The notes: a model not told the origin generated them from the letters alone. 64,000 nucleotides of DNA from an uncultured Erythrobacter sp. (GCF_947502395.1 NZ_CANMZM010000001.1:744001-808000); one strand, 5' to 3'. Counted from the stretch's first letter, positions 25,957 through 36,422 are shown. A program made the numbers and translations.

Positions 25957-26160
25957 CTATGCTTTCGCGGCCACTGCACGCTCACCTTGGAGCGTTTTGA
26001 TCTGAGCGATCGTGCGGCGCACTTCTTTGATGCGAGAAGGCTTCTCAAGCTGGTTAGTAGCCGCTTGGAAACGCAGGTTATACTGCTCACGCTTAAGCTC
26101 AGTCAGTTCAGCCGAAAGCTGATCATCGGTCTTGGCGCGGAGATCTTCTGTGGAAGCCAT
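25957..26160 (-). CDS. rpmC: 50S ribosomal protein L29
   Basis: The 67-residue two-helix protein has LRAKTDDQLSAELTELKREQ and QLEKPSRIKEVRRTIAQIKT, diagnostic of L29. It sits at the tunnel exit beside L23 and helps dock trigger factor and SRP. Its start shares one base with the rplP stop (TAATG), a sign of coupling. Confidence 0.98.
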   Translation of the reverse strand: MASTEDLRAKTDDQLSAELTELKREQYNLRFQAATNQLEKPSRIKEVRRTIAQIKTLQGERAVAAKA

Positions 26161-26597
26161 TACTTGTCACCTCCCAGGTGCGAGGTGTCACCCAGACGGG
26201 CAACAACCTTCGTCTTGATCGGCAGTTTCATCGCAGCACGCTCGAAAGCGAGCGCAGCAACGGGGCCTGGCACGCCATCAAGTTCGAACATGATGCGGCC
26301 TGGTTTCACGCGGGCTGCCCAGTATTCAACTGAGCCCTTACCCTTACCCTGACGAACTTCAGCAGGTTTCTTCGAAACCGGAACATCTGGGAATACGCGG
26401 ATCCAGAGGCGACCTTGACGCTTCATCGCACGGGTGATCGCACGGCGAGCCGCTTCGATCTGACGCGCAGTGATCCGCTCAGGCTCCAAAGCCTTCAAGC
26501 CATACGAACCGAAGTTCAAAGTCGTTCCGCCCTTGGCGTCGCCTTTGATCTTGCCTTTGAAGGCCTTGCGGTATTTGGTTTTCTTTGGTTGCAGCAT
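26160..26597 (-). CDS. rplP: 50S ribosomal protein L16
   Basis: The 145-residue protein starts [19 protein letters not shown] and shows the L16 signatures [16 protein letters not shown] and RMGKGKG-like [15 protein letters not shown]16 orders the A-site region of the large subunit and is a target of orthosomycin antibiotics. It lies 11 bases after rpsC. The C-terminus is a few residues longer than in E. coli. Confidence 0.99.
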   Translation of the reverse strand: MLQPKKTKYRKAFKGKIKGDAKGGTTLNFGSYGLKALEPERITARQIEAARRAITRAMKRQGRLWIRVFPDVPVSKKPAEVRQGKGKGSVEYWAARVKPGRIMFELDGVPGPVAALAFERAAMKLPIKTKVVARLGDTSHLGGDK

Positions 26598-26608
26598 TTT
26601 CAGTTACC

Positions 26609-27304
26609 TCAACGAGCCGGACGCACGCCGGAAGTTTGCGCTTCCATCATGAGACGATCCTGCGCGGTTGGATCATGACCAAGAATTTCTCCTTTGAAGA
26701 CCCAAACCTTGATGCCAATGATGCCGTAGGCGGTAAGCGCCTCGGTTTCAGCATAGTCAATGTTCGCACGCAGAGTGTGGAGCGGTACTCGGCCTTCGCG
26801 ATACTGCTCAACGCGGGCGATTTCAGCACCGCCAAGACGGCCACCGCAAACGATCTTGATACCTTCAGCACCCAAACGCATCGCGGATTGCATCGCACGT
26901 TTCATCGCACGGCGGAAAGCCACACGACGAATAAGCTGGTCCGCAATGCCTTGAGCGACAAGCTTAGCGTCGATTTCCGGCTTGCGGATCTCAACAATGT
27001 TCAGCTTCACTTCGCTCGAAGTCATCGAGGACAACTTAGCGCGCAGCTTTTCGATATCTGCGCCCTTCTTGCCGATGATCACACCGGGACGAGCCGCATA
27101 GATTGAAACGCGGCAAAGCTTCGCTGGACGCTCAATCACAACTTTGGAGATCGCTGCCTGAGGCAGGTTCTTCATGATGTACTTACGGATCGTGATGTCT
27201 TCTTTGAGAAGCCCAGCATAGTCACGCCCTTCGGCGTACCAGCGGCTATCCCAAGTGCGGTTGATCTGAAGACGCAGACCAATTGGATTACTCTTCTGAC
27301 CCAT
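26609..27304 (-). CDS. rpsC: 30S ribosomal protein S3
   Basis: The 231-residue protein begins [16 protein letters not shown], holds the KH domain with [14 protein letters not shown] (GxxG loop) and the C-terminal domain with [13 protein letters not shown]3 forms part of the mRNA entry helicase of the small subunit with S4 and S5. In this genome S5 has a long RG-rich extension that might lie near it. It starts 3 bases after rplV. Confidence 0.99.
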   Translation of the reverse strand: MGQKSNPIGLRLQINRTWDSRWYAEGRDYAGLLKEDITIRKYIMKNLPQAAISKVVIERPAKLCRVSIYAARPGVIIGKKGADIEKLRAKLSSMTSSEVKLNIVEIRKPEIDAKLVAQGIADQLIRRVAFRRAMKRAMQSAMRLGAEGIKIVCGGRLGGAEIARVEQYREGRVPLHTLRANIDYAETEALTAYGIIGIKVWVFKGEILGHDPTAQDRLMMEAQTSGVRPAR

Positions 27305-27307
27305 GGT

Positions 27308-27685
27308 TTATGCCTCTTCCTGTTCGCGAACAACGATGCGCAGCTTGCTGAATGGCTTGAGAATGCGGGTAGACTTACCACGACCGCGCGTATGGAAACG
27401 CTTCATCGTGATCGATTTACCAACACTAGCCTCAGCAACGACAAGCGCGTCGACGTCGAGATCGTGGTTGTTTTCAGCATTGGCAACAGCCGAAGCGAGC
27501 ACTTTGCTAGCGTCGCGTGCCATTGCCTTCTTCGAAAAGCTGAGGATGTTCAGAGCTTCCTCAACCTTCTTGCCGCGAATGAGCTCTGCAACGAGGTTTA
27601 GCTTTTGCGCAGACCCGCGAATTTGCGTGCCTACTGCGAGCGCCTCATTGTCAGCTACGCGCCGGGGAGACTTTGCCTTACCCAT
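27308..27685 (-). CDS. rplV: 50S ribosomal protein L22
   Basis: The 125-residue protein has the L22 core ([22 protein letters not shown]) and the beta-hairpin [17 protein letters not shown], which reaches into the peptide exit tunnel where macrolide-resistance changes occur. The start shares one base with the rpsS stop. Length is slightly above the E. coli protein at both ends. Confidence 0.99.
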   Translation of the reverse strand: MGKAKSPRRVADNEALAVGTQIRGSAQKLNLVAELIRGKKVEEALNILSFSKKAMARDASKVLASAVANAENNHDLDVDALVVAEASVGKSITMKRFHTRGRGKSTRILKPFSKLRIVVREQEEA

Positions 27686-27960
27686 TATCGCTTGCCCTTC
27701 TTGTCAGCCGCGTGACCGGGGAAGCTGCGCGTAGGCGCAAATTCACCGAGCTTGTGACCAACCATTTCTTCCGAAACGGCCACAGGAATAAACTTGTGAC
27801 CGTTATAGACGTTGAATGTGAGCCCAACGAACTGCGGGAGAATTGTCGAACGACGCGACCAGGTTTTGATCGGCTTCGAGTTTCCAGCGTCCTGTGCTGT
27901 TTCTGCTTTTTTCAGCAGGCTGAGCTCGACAAACGGACCTTTCCAGACGGAACGTGCCAT
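27685..27960 (-). CDS. rpsS: 30S ribosomal protein S19
   Basis: The 91-residue protein starts [18 protein letters not shown] and has [25 protein letters not shown] and [12 protein letters not shown], all S19 hallmarks. It lies in the head of the small subunit and forms bridge B1a. It follows rplB by 6 bases and overlaps rplV by one. Confidence 0.99.
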   Translation of the reverse strand: MARSVWKGPFVELSLLKKAETAQDAGNSKPIKTWSRRSTILPQFVGLTFNVYNGHKFIPVAVSEEMVGHKLGEFAPTRSFPGHAADKKGKR

Positions 27961-27966
27961 CGTGTC

Positions 27967-28803
27967 TTACCTCTTCTTCTTGGCGTGACGCGAACGGATA
28001 ATCATCTTGTCCGTCTGCTTATTCTTACGAGTGCGTGCACCCTTGGTCGGCTTGCCCCATGGTGTCACTGGGTGACGACCACCGGATGTCCGGCCTTCAC
28101 CACCACCGTGGGGGTGATCAACAGGGTTCTTCGCAACACCACGTGTGAGAGGGCGACGGCCCTTCCAACGGGTGCGGCCAGCTTTGCCGAAGTTCTGGTT
28201 CTGGTTGTCAGGGTTCGAAACCGCGCCAACCGTGCCCATGCAATCGCTGCGAAGGTAACGCTGCTCACCTGAGTTCAGGCGAACGATTACCATGCCGCGG
28301 TCACGACCAACGATCTGGACATAAGCACCGGCAGAGCGAGCAATTTGACCACCCTTGCCTGGCTTCATCTCCACATTGTGGCAGATGGTACCAACTGGCA
28401 TTTGGCCCAGAAGCATGGCGTTGCCAGGCTTAGTGTCGACCTTTTCGCCAGCAATTACGCTATCACCAACGGCGAGGCGTTGTGGAGCGATGATGTAAGC
28501 GAGCGTGCCGTCTTCGTACTTCAGAAGCGCGATGAAGGCGGTGCGGTTAGGATCGTATTCGATACGCTCCACAGTTGCTGCCATATCCCACTTGCGACGC
28601 TTGAAGTCGATGATGCGATACTTCTGCTTGTGACCACCAGCGATACCGCGTGATGTCACATGGCCTTTGTTGTTGCGGCCACCGGTCTTGCGCTTGCCTT
28701 CGCTGAGAGACTTAACTGGACCACCTTTGTGGAGACCAGTTTTGTCAACCAGAATAAGACCACGGCGCGCCGGGCTGGTTGGGTTGTAATTCTTAAGTGC
28801 CAT
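27967..28803 (-). CDS. rplB: 50S ribosomal protein L2
   Basis: The 278-residue protein carries [18 protein letters not shown] near residue 42 and the universally conserved [20 protein letters not shown] region with the histidine (in DHPHGGG) needed for peptidyl transfer. L2 binds domain IV of 23S rRNA and forms bridge B7b. Its start overlaps the rplW stop by one base. Length is usual. Confidence 0.99.
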   Translation of the reverse strand: MALKNYNPTSPARRGLILVDKTGLHKGGPVKSLSEGKRKTGGRNNKGHVTSRGIAGGHKQKYRIIDFKRRKWDMAATVERIEYDPNRTAFIALLKYEDGTLAYIIAPQRLAVGDSVIAGEKVDTKPGNAMLLGQMPVGTICHNVEMKPGKGGQIARSAGAYVQIVGRDRGMVIVRLNSGEQRYLRSDCMGTVGAVSNPDNQNQNFGKAGRTRWKGRRPLTRGVAKNPVDHPHGGGEGRTSGGRHPVTPWGKPTKGARTRKNKQTDKMIIRSRHAKKKR

Positions 28804-29114
28804 TAGCCGACCTGCTCAGTGATATCGATCATTTCACCTTCGGCGAGACGAACCACTGCTTTCTTGAAATCGGAACGCTTGTAGGGCTTGCCCTTCCAGC
28901 GCTTGGTTTTGCCTTTGGTCAGGATGGTGTTCACCGATACGACTTTCGTCGAATAGATGGCTTCCACCGCCTCCTTGATCTGCGGCTTGGTCGCGTCATT
29001 CGCCACCTTAAACACCACGGCATTCGCCTCAGAAGCCATTGTCGACTTCTCAGTGATGTGAGGAGCAACGATCACGCCATAGTGCCGCGCGTCAATTGCG
29101 TCTTTCTTAGCCAT
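28803..29114 (-). CDS. rplW: 50S ribosomal protein L23
   Basis: The 103-residue protein shows [20 protein letters not shown] and the loop [20 protein letters not shown], as usual for L23, which sits at the tunnel exit and is the main dock for trigger factor. It overlaps rplD by 8 bases. Residues 1-12 ([12 protein letters not shown]) are the alphaproteobacterial-style start. Confidence 0.99.
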   Translation of the reverse strand: MAKKDAIDARHYGVIVAPHITEKSTMASEANAVVFKVANDATKPQIKEAVEAIYSTKVVSVNTILTKGKTKRWKGKPYKRSDFKKAVVRLAEGEMIDITEQVG

Positions 29115-29730
29115 TGAAACGCGCCTCCAGCTTAGCGACAGCGTCCTTGGTCAGGACCAGCGTGTCGTGGTTGAGAATGTCGTAGACGTTCGCGCCAGCG
29201 GCAGGCATCACATTGACACCCTTGAGATTGCCAGCAGCCTGAGCAAAACCAGCATCCACTGCCTCACCGTCAATCACGAGGACCTTGCCAGCAAAGCCGT
29301 GCTTGTCGAGGTGACCCTTGAGGGCCTGTGTCTTGGCGTCCTTCAGAGCCAGACTGTCAACGACAACGAGACCGTCTTTGGCTTTGGTTGAAAGAGCCAT
29401 CTTCAGACCAAGCGCGCGAACTTTCTTGTTGAGCGACTGATTGAAGTCACGCTTGCGTGCACCGTGAGCCTTACCACCACCGATAAAGATCGGAGCACCA
29501 CGGTCACCGTGACGAGCGCCGCCCGAGCCTTTTTGGCGGCCGAACTTGGCGCCAGTGCGAGCCACATCCGAACGCTCACGCGTTGGACGCGCTGTGCCAC
29601 GGCGATTTTCGAGCTGCCAGGTGACAACGCGGTGCAGAATGTCAGCGCGGGGCTCTACACCGAACACATCATCATTGAGTTCGATATCGCCCGAGGCTTT
29701 CCCGTCGATTTTTTGGACCTTCACCTTCAT
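29107..29730 (-). CDS. rplD: 50S ribosomal protein L4
   Basis: The 207-residue protein has the L4 signature [18 protein letters not shown] with the arginine-rich loop [19 protein letters not shown] that lines the exit tunnel. In gammaproteobacteria L4 also represses the S10 operon; no S10 leader is placed before rpsJ in an obvious way here. It begins 3 bases after rplC and overlaps rplW by 8. Confidence 0.99.
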   Translation of the reverse strand: MKVKVQKIDGKASGDIELNDDVFGVEPRADILHRVVTWQLENRRGTARPTRERSDVARTGAKFGRQKGSGGARHGDRGAPIFIGGGKAHGARKRDFNQSLNKKVRALGLKMALSTKAKDGLVVVDSLALKDAKTQALKGHLDKHGFAGKVLVIDGEAVDAGFAQAAGNLKGVNVMPAAGANVYDILNHDTLVLTKDAVAKLEARFNG

Positions 29731-29733
29731 GGC

Positions 29734-30504
29734 TTAGCCCTCCTTGTTTTCGTCAGCTGCAGGAGCATCGGCGACAGGCGCCTCAGCTTCTGGAGCAGGT
29801 GCGACTTCTTCGACAACCGGAGCAGCCGCCTCGACAACAGCGCCCGGGAACGGGAGGTCGTCAGAGTGCTTCAGCTTCACAGCATCACGAACGAGCAGCC
29901 AGCCATTCTTAGAACCAGGGACCGAACCCTTGATGAAGAGAAGGCCACGATCAGCGTCGGTGCGAACCACTTCGAGGTTCTGCTGCGTGCGCTGACGGTC
30001 ACCCATGTGACCAGCCATCTTCTTACCCTTAAACACACGGCCCGGATCCTGACGGTTACCGGTTGAACCGTGTGAACGGTGAGAGATCGAAACACCGTGG
30101 GTTGCGCGAAGACCGCCGAAACCCCAGCGCTTCATCGCACCTGCAAAACCCTTACCTTGGGTGTGCCCGGTGATGTCGACCTTTTGGCCGCTCACAAAGT
30201 GCTCTGCACTGATAAGCGCGCCGACAGGTACGAGACCGTCTTCGCCTTCCACGCGGAACTCAGCCATGCGGGCTTTGAGACCAACGCCGGCTTTCGCGAA
30301 ATGCTCGCGCTGCGGCTTGTTTACGTTCTTTTGTTTTGCTTCGCCTGCACCAAGCTGAACTGCATAATAGCCGTCCGTGTCTTGAGTGCGGTGGGAAACG
30401 ACCTGACAATCTTCCAGCGAAAGCACAGTCACGGGTACGTGCTGTCCATCCTCCTGGAAGAGGCGGGTCATCCCAACCTTTTTCGCGATCACGCCAGTGC
30501 GCAT
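29734..30504 (-). CDS. rplC: 50S ribosomal protein L3 with an acidic C-terminal tail
   Basis: The 256-residue protein starts [16 protein letters not shown] and has [19 protein letters not shown] and the [18 protein letters not shown] loop, diagnostic of L3, which organises the peptidyl-transferase centre. The family part ends near residue 220. The last 30 or so residues ([19 protein letters not shown] and so on) are an Ala/Pro/Glu/Asp tail like the one found at the N-terminus of S5 in this operon. It is separated from rpsJ by 250 bases. Confidence 0.98.
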   Translation of the reverse strand: MRTGVIAKKVGMTRLFQEDGQHVPVTVLSLEDCQVVSHRTQDTDGYYAVQLGAGEAKQKNVNKPQREHFAKAGVGLKARMAEFRVEGEDGLVPVGALISAEHFVSGQKVDITGHTQGKGFAGAMKRWGFGGLRATHGVSISHRSHGSTGNRQDPGRVFKGKKMAGHMGDRQRTQQNLEVVRTDADRGLLFIKGSVPGSKNGWLLVRDAVKLKHSDDLPFPGAVVEAAAPVVEEVAPAPEAEAPVADAPAADENKEG

Positions 30505-30754
30505 CGTCTTTACTCCTTACAGAGGCACCCAGAGGACCATCCCCAAGGTGCATGCCAACCCAATTTTGTATCTGAGCCCCGTCTGGGCTGATGCCGCCCC
30601 TCCCCTATTGGAGTGGTTTGGCGAGACGGAGGACTCAGCCCGGTAACAACCGGCGGTATCCATATGTCTTGCCGAAGTTTCCTTCAGCAGGCCCAATGGA
30701 GGGCCAAATTCTCGGTCACTTTAACGCCTTACCGATGGGCGGTGAGATCGCCTC

Positions 30755-31066
30755 TTAAGCGAGTTTGATCTCAACATTCACGCCAGCAGCAAGGTCGAGC
30801 TTCATCAGCGCGTCAACTGTCTGGGCGTTCGGCTGCACGATATCGAGCAGACGTTTGTATGTGCGAACTTCGAACTGCTCACGCGACTTTTTGTCGATGT
30901 GCGGTCCGCGGTTCACAGTGAATTTCTCAATGCGCGTTGGCATAGGAATGGGGCCGCGAATAAGAGCACCGGTACGACGAGCTGTGTCTGCGATTTCGCC
31001 AGTTGCCTGGTCGAGAACGCGGTGGTCGAACGCCTTAAGGCGAATACGGATATTCTGTGCTTCCAT
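30755..31066 (-). CDS. rpsJ: 30S ribosomal protein S10 (NusE)
   Basis: The 103-residue protein has [19 protein letters not shown] and [19 protein letters not shown], the S10 signatures. It lies in the head of the small subunit and, as NusE, links ribosome and NusG/NusB in antitermination. Gaps of 250 bases on both sides are unusual for this operon: downstream lies rplC, upstream a small unknown gene. A promoter in the 253-base upstream gap is likely but was not identified. Confidence 0.99.
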   Translation of the reverse strand: MEAQNIRIRLKAFDHRVLDQATGEIADTARRTGALIRGPIPMPTRIEKFTVNRGPHIDKKSREQFEVRTYKRLLDIVQPNAQTVDALMKLDLAAGVNVEIKLA

Positions 31067-31319
31067 TACCTACTACCAATGCGAAAGAGCCAAGGAACGC
31101 GCTCCGGGGGAAACCCGCTCCCAAAAAGTAAAAGGCCCGCCCTGCCCCGCTCCATCAGAAGTCTGGATGGTCCGGAATGGGAGGCCCCATGAATTTCGTT
31201 TCAACGGCAACGAGTCACCGTTGGAGATGGCGCGCATATATCGGGGGAGTAGGATTCTGGCAACCCCGAACCGACAGGAATTTTGTTCGCCCTAGTTCTA
31301 GCTCGAAGAGCGCTCGTTA

Positions 31320-31601
31320 CTAGAGGTCTGATTGATTCCGAATTCCGTTGCCATCAATCCGGCAACACCACTTCACATGCTCTGCCCAACCTTTCGCGAG
31401 ATTTCGTTCAACGACGCCCGAGGCAATCAGATCATCAGGCTGTCCTCGTTCGTCTAGGTCATCCATGTAGATCGAAATTTCCATGCCTTCGCGAAGCGGG
31501 GTGTCCACCTCATCGCGAGTGGCCTTGGAATCTGTTGCTGACAAAAGAACCAAATCAGCCTCAAGCATCTCGTTGAAGTCGACATAGAACGTAGGACGCA
31601 A
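31320..31601 (-). CDS. Hypothetical protein between tuf and rpsJ
   Basis: The 93-residue protein is read from a TTG at 31601 with GGGGA 7 bases upstream; a later ATG at 31568 would drop the motif FYVDFNEM. The sequence is acidic (DLVLLSATDS, EGMEISIYMDDLDERG) with a Cys-Cys pair near the end (HVKWCCRIDGNGI). It looks like a compact beta-rich cytoplasmic protein; no function is recognised. It sits 75 bases behind tuf, after a hairpin, so its expression may be tied to tuf read-through. Confidence 0.72.
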   Translation of the reverse strand: MRPTFYVDFNEMLEADLVLLSATDSKATRDEVDTPLREGMEISIYMDDLDERGQPDDLIASGVVERNLAKGWAEHVKWCCRIDGNGIRNQSDL

Positions 31602-31625
31602 AACAAATCCCCGAAAAGAATGGGG

Positions 31626-31647
31626 CTGCCTCTCTTTTGAGAGACAG
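31626..31647 (-). terminator. Hairpin after tuf, possible partial terminator
   Basis: CTGCCTCTC (31626-31634) pairs with GAGAGACAG (31639-31647) around TTTT, with one wobble. On the minus strand a second short stem (CCCC/GGGG) with a T-rich loop follows at about 31609-31625. It lies 30 bases past the tuf stop and before the small gene at 31320-31601, so it may reduce read-through from the highly expressed tuf gene. Confidence 0.5.
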
Positions 31648-31676
31648 GCCCGAATTCCTTAACATAGATCGCCGAA

Positions 31677-32852
31677 TTAGGCGGTGATCTTCGCCACAAC
31701 GCCTGAACCAACGGTACGGCCACCTTCACGGATAGCGAAGCGGAGACCTTCGTCCATAGCGATCGGTGCGATCAGCTTAACGCCGATGGTCACGTTGTCG
31801 CCAGGCATAACCATCTCGGTGCCCTCTGGGAGGATCACTTCGCCGGTTACATCGGTGGTGCGGAAGTAGAACTGCGGACGATAGTTCGCGAAGAATGGCG
31901 TGTGACGGCCACCCTCGTCCTTCGAAAGGACGTAAACTTCTGCAGAGAACTCGGTGTGCGGGCTAACCGAACCAGGCTTACAAAGAACCTGGCCACGTTC
32001 AACGTCTTCACGGCCAACGCCACGGATGAGAGCGCCGATGTTATCGCCAGCTTCACCGCTGTCGAGAAGCTTACGGAACATTTCAACGCCGGTAACGGTC
32101 GTCTTGGTGGTGTCCTTGATGCCAACGATTTCAACTTCGTCGCCAACGTTCACAACGCCGGTCTCAACACGGCCGGTAACAACCGTACCGCGACCAGAAA
32201 TCGAGAACACGTCTTCGATCGGCATGAGGAAGTCTTTGTCAACCGGACGGTCGGGCTGTGGAATGTAGGTGTCTACTGCTTCCATCAGTTCCTTGATCGA
32301 GTTTTCGCCGATTTCAGGATCACGACCCTCAAGAGCAGCAAGAGCTGAACCTTTGACGATTGGAATATCGTCGCCGTCAAAGCCGTACTCGCTGAGGAGT
32401 TCACGAACTTCGAGCTCAACCAGCTCGAGGATTTCTTCGTCATCGACCTGATCGACCTTGTTCATGTACACAACAAGCTGTGGAACGCCGACCTGACGCG
32501 CAAGCAGGATGTGCTCACGAGTTTGTGGCATAGGTCCGTCAGCTGCGTTCACAACGAGGATAGCGCCGTCCATCTGAGCAGCACCGGTGATCATGTTTTT
32601 CACATAGTCAGCGTGCCCAGGGCAGTCGACGTGCGCGTAGTGACGTGCGTCAGTTTCATACTCAACGTGTGCGGTTGAGATGGTGATGCCGCGCTCGCGC
32701 TCTTCAGGAGCCTTGTCGATGTTACCGAAGTCAACAGCAGCGCCCTGAACCTTGGTGATTGCCGCGGTCAGAGTGGTTTTACCGTGGTCAACGTGACCGA
32801 TGGTGCCGACGTTTACGTGCGGCTTATTACGCTCAAACTTTTCCTTCGCCAT
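31677..32852 (-). CDS. tuf: Elongation factor Tu, slightly shortened after the P-loop helix
   Basis: The 391-residue GTPase brings aminoacyl-tRNA to the ribosome. The G motifs are GHVDHGKT (residues 19-26), DCPGHADY and NKVD, and the C-terminal two beta-barrel domains are complete to [15 protein letters not shown]. Between AAITKV and NIDKAPEER, just before switch I, only about nine residues are present where E. coli EF-Tu has some five more. The gene lies 92 bases after fusA, as in the str operon. Confidence 0.99.
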   Translation of the reverse strand: MAKEKFERNKPHVNVGTIGHVDHGKTTLTAAITKVQGAAVDFGNIDKAPEERERGITISTAHVEYETDARHYAHVDCPGHADYVKNMITGAAQMDGAILVVNAADGPMPQTREHILLARQVGVPQLVVYMNKVDQVDDEEILELVELEVRELLSEYGFDGDDIPIVKGSALAALEGRDPEIGENSIKELMEAVDTYIPQPDRPVDKDFLMPIEDVFSISGRGTVVTGRVETGVVNVGDEVEIVGIKDTTKTTVTGVEMFRKLLDSGEAGDNIGALIRGVGREDVERGQVLCKPGSVSPHTEFSAEVYVLSKDEGGRHTPFFANYRPQFYFRTTDVTGEVILPEGTEMVMPGDNVTIGVKLIAPIAMDEGLRFAIREGGRTVGSGVVAKITA

Positions 32853-32944
32853 GTCTCTTATAACCTTCTTACTGAATTTGAATTTAGCGGGGAGAAAGCG
32901 GCGCCCGCATCAATGTGGCGCCGCCCATAGATTGTGTTGCTCGC

Positions 32945-35074
32945 TTAAGCAAGCTTCTCCTTAACGTCCTGAGCAACGCTCGCAGGCACTTCGTCGTAGT
33001 GCGAGAACTGCATGGAGTATTGTGCACGGCCCTGTGTGAATGAGCGAAGCTCGTTCACGTAACCAAACATGTTGGCCAGTGGGACCATAGCTTCAACAGC
33101 TTGGGCGTTACCTCGGCTGTCTGTGCCTTGGATTTGACCACGACGGCTGTTGAGATCGCCGATTACATCGCCGAGGTAGTCCTCAGGAGTGACAACTTCA
33201 ACCTTCATGACAGGCTCAAGCAGCTTGATACCGCCACGTTCAGCCGCTTCGCGCATTGCACCCTTACCGCAGATTTCAAACGCCACGGTGGACGAGTCGA
33301 CGTCGTGGAAGGCACCATCCGTGAGGTGGATTGTGAAGTCGATGATCGGGAAGCCGATGAGATAACCGCTATCAGCTTGCTCACGGATACCTTTTTCGAG
33401 GCTCGGGATGTATTCCTTCGGAATGTTACCGCCTTTGATGGAGTCTTCAAAGACGATGCCCTGACCGCGCTCACCCGGTGTGAAGGTCGCTTTGGCGCGG
33501 GCAAACTGACCCGTACCACCCGATTGCTTCTTGTGAGTGTAGTCAACGTTGATCTCACGGCCCAGCGATTCGCGGTATGCCACCTGAGGCGCACCAACGT
33601 TTGCTTCAACCTTGAACTCACGCTTCATCCGGTCGACGAGAATGTCGAGGTGAAGCTCGCCCATGCCTTTGATGATAGTCTGACCGCTTTCGTGGTCAGT
33701 CGTCACGCGGAATGAGGGATCTTCAGCAGCCAAGCGGTTGAGGGCAACACCCATCTTCTCTTGGTCAGCTTTCGTCTTAGGTTCAACCGACAGTTCGATC
33801 ACGGGATCTGGGAATTCCATCCGCTCAAGAATGATCGGATTGGCTGGATCACAAAGCGTGTCACCGGTGGTGGTCGCCTTCATACCTGCCAATGCCACGA
33901 TATCGCCAGCAAACGCCTCTTCAATGTCCTTACGGTCATTAGAGTGCATTTCGAGGATGCGGCCGATCTTTTCCTTCTTGCCCTTCACAGAGTTCAAGAC
34001 GGTGCCCTTGGTGAGTTCACCAGAGTAGATGCGAGTAAAGGTAAGCGAGCCCACGAACGGATCGTTCATGACCTTAAATGCGAGAGCCGCGAATGGCACT
34101 GCATCGTCAGAAGCACGTGAATCTTCTTCATCGCTGTCAGGCTTAACACCTTTAATCGCGTCCACGTCGAGCGGGCTCGGCATGTAGTCGACAACCGCGT
34201 CAAGCAGCGGCTGAACGCCTTTGTTCTTAAACGCAGAACCGCAAAGCACAGGAACGAAGCTTTGGTTGAGCGTACCCTTACGGATAAGACCCTTAAGCGT
34301 CGCCGCATCAGGCTCTTCACCTTCAAGGTATGCTTCCATCACATCGTCGTCTTGCTCAACAGCAAGCTCGATCAGCTTCTCACGGTATTCAGCCGCTTCG
34401 CCAGCCATATCCGCAGGGATATCGCCGTAAACGTACTCAGCGCCCAGGTCTTCGTTCTTCCAGGTGATCGAACGCTGGTTCACGAGGTCAACAAGACCGG
34501 TGAGACTGCTTTCGATGCCGATTGGGAGATAGAGAACCGCAGGAGTTGCACCAAGGCGCTCGATGATTGAGTTCACGCAGTACTTAAAGTCTGCGCCTGT
34601 GCGATCTAACTTATTGATAAAGCACATTCTTGGCACTTTATACTTGTCCGCCTGACGCCATACGGTTTCTGACTGAGGTTCAACGCCAGCAACGCCGTCA
34701 AAACATGCAACCGCGCCGTCGAGCACGCGAAGCGAACGCTCAACTTCAATTGTGAAATCAACGTGGCCTGGAGTGTCGATGATGTTGATGCGGTGCTCTG
34801 GCGTTTGACGCAGCGCTTTTGGATCACCTTTTGGATCCATGCTTGGATCTTCTGGATTCCAGAAACAGGTTGTAGCCGCGGAAGTGATTGTAATTCCACG
34901 CTCTTGCTCCTGCTCCATCCAGTCCATCGTCGCTGCACCATCGTGCACTTCGCCGATTTTGTAGGATTTCCCGGTGTAATACAGAATACGCTCAGTCGTG
35001 GTGGTTTTACCAGCATCGATGTGCGCCATGATGCCGATGTTGCGATAGCGCTCCAGCGGATATTCGCGGGCCAT
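32945..35074 (-). CDS. fusA: Elongation factor G
   Basis: The 709-residue translocase starts at the ATG at 35074 ([20 protein letters not shown]); a TTG two codons upstream is open but not needed. G1 is [13 protein letters not shown]3 is DTPGHVDF, G4 NKLDRTGA. Domain IV has [10 protein letters not shown] and the domain V end has [22 protein letters not shown], all as expected. It moves tRNAs and mRNA after peptide transfer and acts in recycling. It lies between rpsG (108 bases) and tuf (92 bases). Confidence 0.99.
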   Translation of the reverse strand: MAREYPLERYRNIGIMAHIDAGKTTTTERILYYTGKSYKIGEVHDGAATMDWMEQEQERGITITSAATTCFWNPEDPSMDPKGDPKALRQTPEHRINIIDTPGHVDFTIEVERSLRVLDGAVACFDGVAGVEPQSETVWRQADKYKVPRMCFINKLDRTGADFKYCVNSIIERLGATPAVLYLPIGIESSLTGLVDLVNQRSITWKNEDLGAEYVYGDIPADMAGEAAEYREKLIELAVEQDDDVMEAYLEGEEPDAATLKGLIRKGTLNQSFVPVLCGSAFKNKGVQPLLDAVVDYMPSPLDVDAIKGVKPDSDEEDSRASDDAVPFAALAFKVMNDPFVGSLTFTRIYSGELTKGTVLNSVKGKKEKIGRILEMHSNDRKDIEEAFAGDIVALAGMKATTTGDTLCDPANPIILERMEFPDPVIELSVEPKTKADQEKMGVALNRLAAEDPSFRVTTDHESGQTIIKGMGELHLDILVDRMKREFKVEANVGAPQVAYRESLGREINVDYTHKKQSGGTGQFARAKATFTPGERGQGIVFEDSIKGGNIPKEYIPSLEKGIREQADSGYLIGFPIIDFTIHLTDGAFHDVDSSTVAFEICGKGAMREAAERGGIKLLEPVMKVEVVTPEDYLGDVIGDLNSRRGQIQGTDSRGNAQAVEAMVPLANMFGYVNELRSFTQGRAQYSMQFSHYDEVPASVAQDVKEKLA

Positions 35075-35182
35075 TTGCAAATTCCTTAAATAATGTGGGA
35101 GCCGCCGTTTATGCGGTCAGCGCCCCATATAGTTACGAATGTGACAACCCCAAGACGGACCCCAGAGCTGTCCACATACATC

Positions 35183-35653
35183 TTACCAGCGGTAGTGCGA
35201 GAATGCGCGGTTGGCGTCTGCCATGCGGTGCGTGTCTTCACGCTTCTTCACAGCATTACCGCGGTTGTTCGCTGCATCCATCAGCTCGCCTGAAAGACGT
35301 GCGCTCATGGTGGTCTCTGGACGCGAACGCGCCGCACCAATCAACCAACGAATGGCAAGTGCCTGTGCACGCTCATCACGAACCTCAACAGGAACCTGAT
35401 AGGTAGCACCACCCACACGGCGTGAGCGAACTTCAACCTGTGGCTTCACATTGCCCAATGCATCATGGAACAGCTGAACCGGATCGGTCTTGGCCTTCGC
35501 CTCAACCGCATCAAGAGCCGAATACACAATGCCTTCTGCAACGGCTTTCTTACCGTCGAGCATAAGGTTGTTCATGAACTTCGACAGAACCTGATCACCA
35601 AACTTGGGATCGGGAAGAATAACCCGCTTTTCGGGCCTACGACGACGTGACAT
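35183..35653 (-). CDS. rpsG: 30S ribosomal protein S7
   Basis: The 156-residue protein begins at the ATG at 35653 ([20 protein letters not shown]); the open frame to 35683 lies upstream of the ribosome site. Motifs [13 protein letters not shown] and [15 protein letters not shown] are diagnostic of S7, which starts assembly of the small-subunit head and contacts the E-site tRNA. In gammaproteobacteria S7 represses the str operon at the rpsL-rpsG gap; here that gap holds a long inverted repeat. Confidence 0.99.
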   Translation of the reverse strand: MSRRRRPEKRVILPDPKFGDQVLSKFMNNLMLDGKKAVAEGIVYSALDAVEAKAKTDPVQLFHDALGNVKPQVEVRSRRVGGATYQVPVEVRDERAQALAIRWLIGAARSRPETTMSARLSGELMDAANNRGNAVKKREDTHRMADANRAFSHYRW

Positions 35654-35707
35654 GTTTAAAACTCCTTTGGAGTGGCCGCTCACATCCGTGAACGTCCTTG
35701 CTGCGCC

Positions 35708-35772
35708 GGCCCTCTCCCCCGCCCTTCCACCCGGAATTGTACCGGTATGGTAGAAGGGCGAGGGAGAGGCCC
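35708..35772. repeat. Long imperfect inverted repeat between rpsL and rpsG
   Basis: About 24 bases of arm (GGCCCTCTCCCCCGCCCTT and on, from 35708) pair with the reverse complement ending at 35772, with three or four mismatches, around a loop that itself holds CCGG/CCGG. There is no T-run on either strand, so it is not an ordinary terminator. It could be a dispersed repeat unit or a leader structure used to tune rpsG-fusA-tuf. Confidence 0.65.
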
Positions 35773-35787
35773 GTCACAGCGCCTCAA

Positions 35788-36159
35788 TTATTTCGGACGC
35801 TTGGCGCCGTACTTCGAGCGGGATTGCTTGCGGTCCTTGACCCCTTGCGTATCGAGAACGCCGCGAAGGACGTGGTAACGAACGCCGGGAAGGTCGCGAA
35901 CACGGCCACCGCGGATCAGCACAACAGAGTGCTCTTGCAGGTTGTGGCCTTCGCCCGGAATGTAAGAGATGACCTCACGGCTGTTGGTGAGGCGAACCTT
36001 GGCCACTTTACGCAAAGCGGAGTTCGGCTTTTTAGGGGTCGTCGTATAGACGCGTGTGCAAACGCCGCGCTTCTGCGGGTTCTGCTCCATAGCAGGGACC
36101 TTAGACTTGGCCTTCTGCGGAGTGCGGCCCTTGCGGACCAGCTGGTTGATAGTTGGCAT
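35788..36159 (-). CDS. rpsL: 30S ribosomal protein S12
   Basis: The 123-residue protein starts [12 protein letters not shown] and has [19 protein letters not shown] with the lysine (PKKPNSA) at which streptomycin-resistance changes arise; the wild-type lysine is present. [18 protein letters not shown] ends it. S12 monitors decoding at the A site. It is the first gene of the str operon here, with a predicted promoter about 260 bases upstream. Confidence 0.99.
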   Translation of the reverse strand: MPTINQLVRKGRTPQKAKSKVPAMEQNPQKRGVCTRVYTTTPKKPNSALRKVAKVRLTNSREVISYIPGEGHNLQEHSVVLIRGGRVRDLPGVRYHVLRGVLDTQGVKDRKQSRSKYGAKRPK

Positions 36160-36227
36160 ATGTACTCTTCACCTAAATTGGCGCTGTTGGAATTCGATGA
36201 AGAGAAAAAGGACTGTGCAAGAGAACC

Positions 36228-36257
36228 GTTCGTCCTGAGCTTGTCAAAGGATGAACC
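36228..36257. repeat. REP-like inverted repeat
   Basis: GTTCGTCCTGAG at 36228-36239 and the complementary AGGATGAAC ending at 36257 form an imperfect hairpin around CTTGTCAA. Elements with a TTCG-TCCTGAGCTTGTC core are widespread dispersed repeats in proteobacterial genomes. It lies in the leader of the str operon, 69 bases or more before rpsL. Confidence 0.6.
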
Positions 36258-36422
36258 TTCAGCCAGGGAATGGTCTTGCCACAAGCCTGAAACACTCCAC
36301 CCAAAAGCCAAAAGCCCCGGATTACTTTGCCAGCCGCATTACCCATTCAGGTAATTTGGGCTGCCAATGTTCAGCTCTGTAAAGGGCGCGGACTCGAGAC
36401 GAGCCTCACCCGAACGAGCGCG

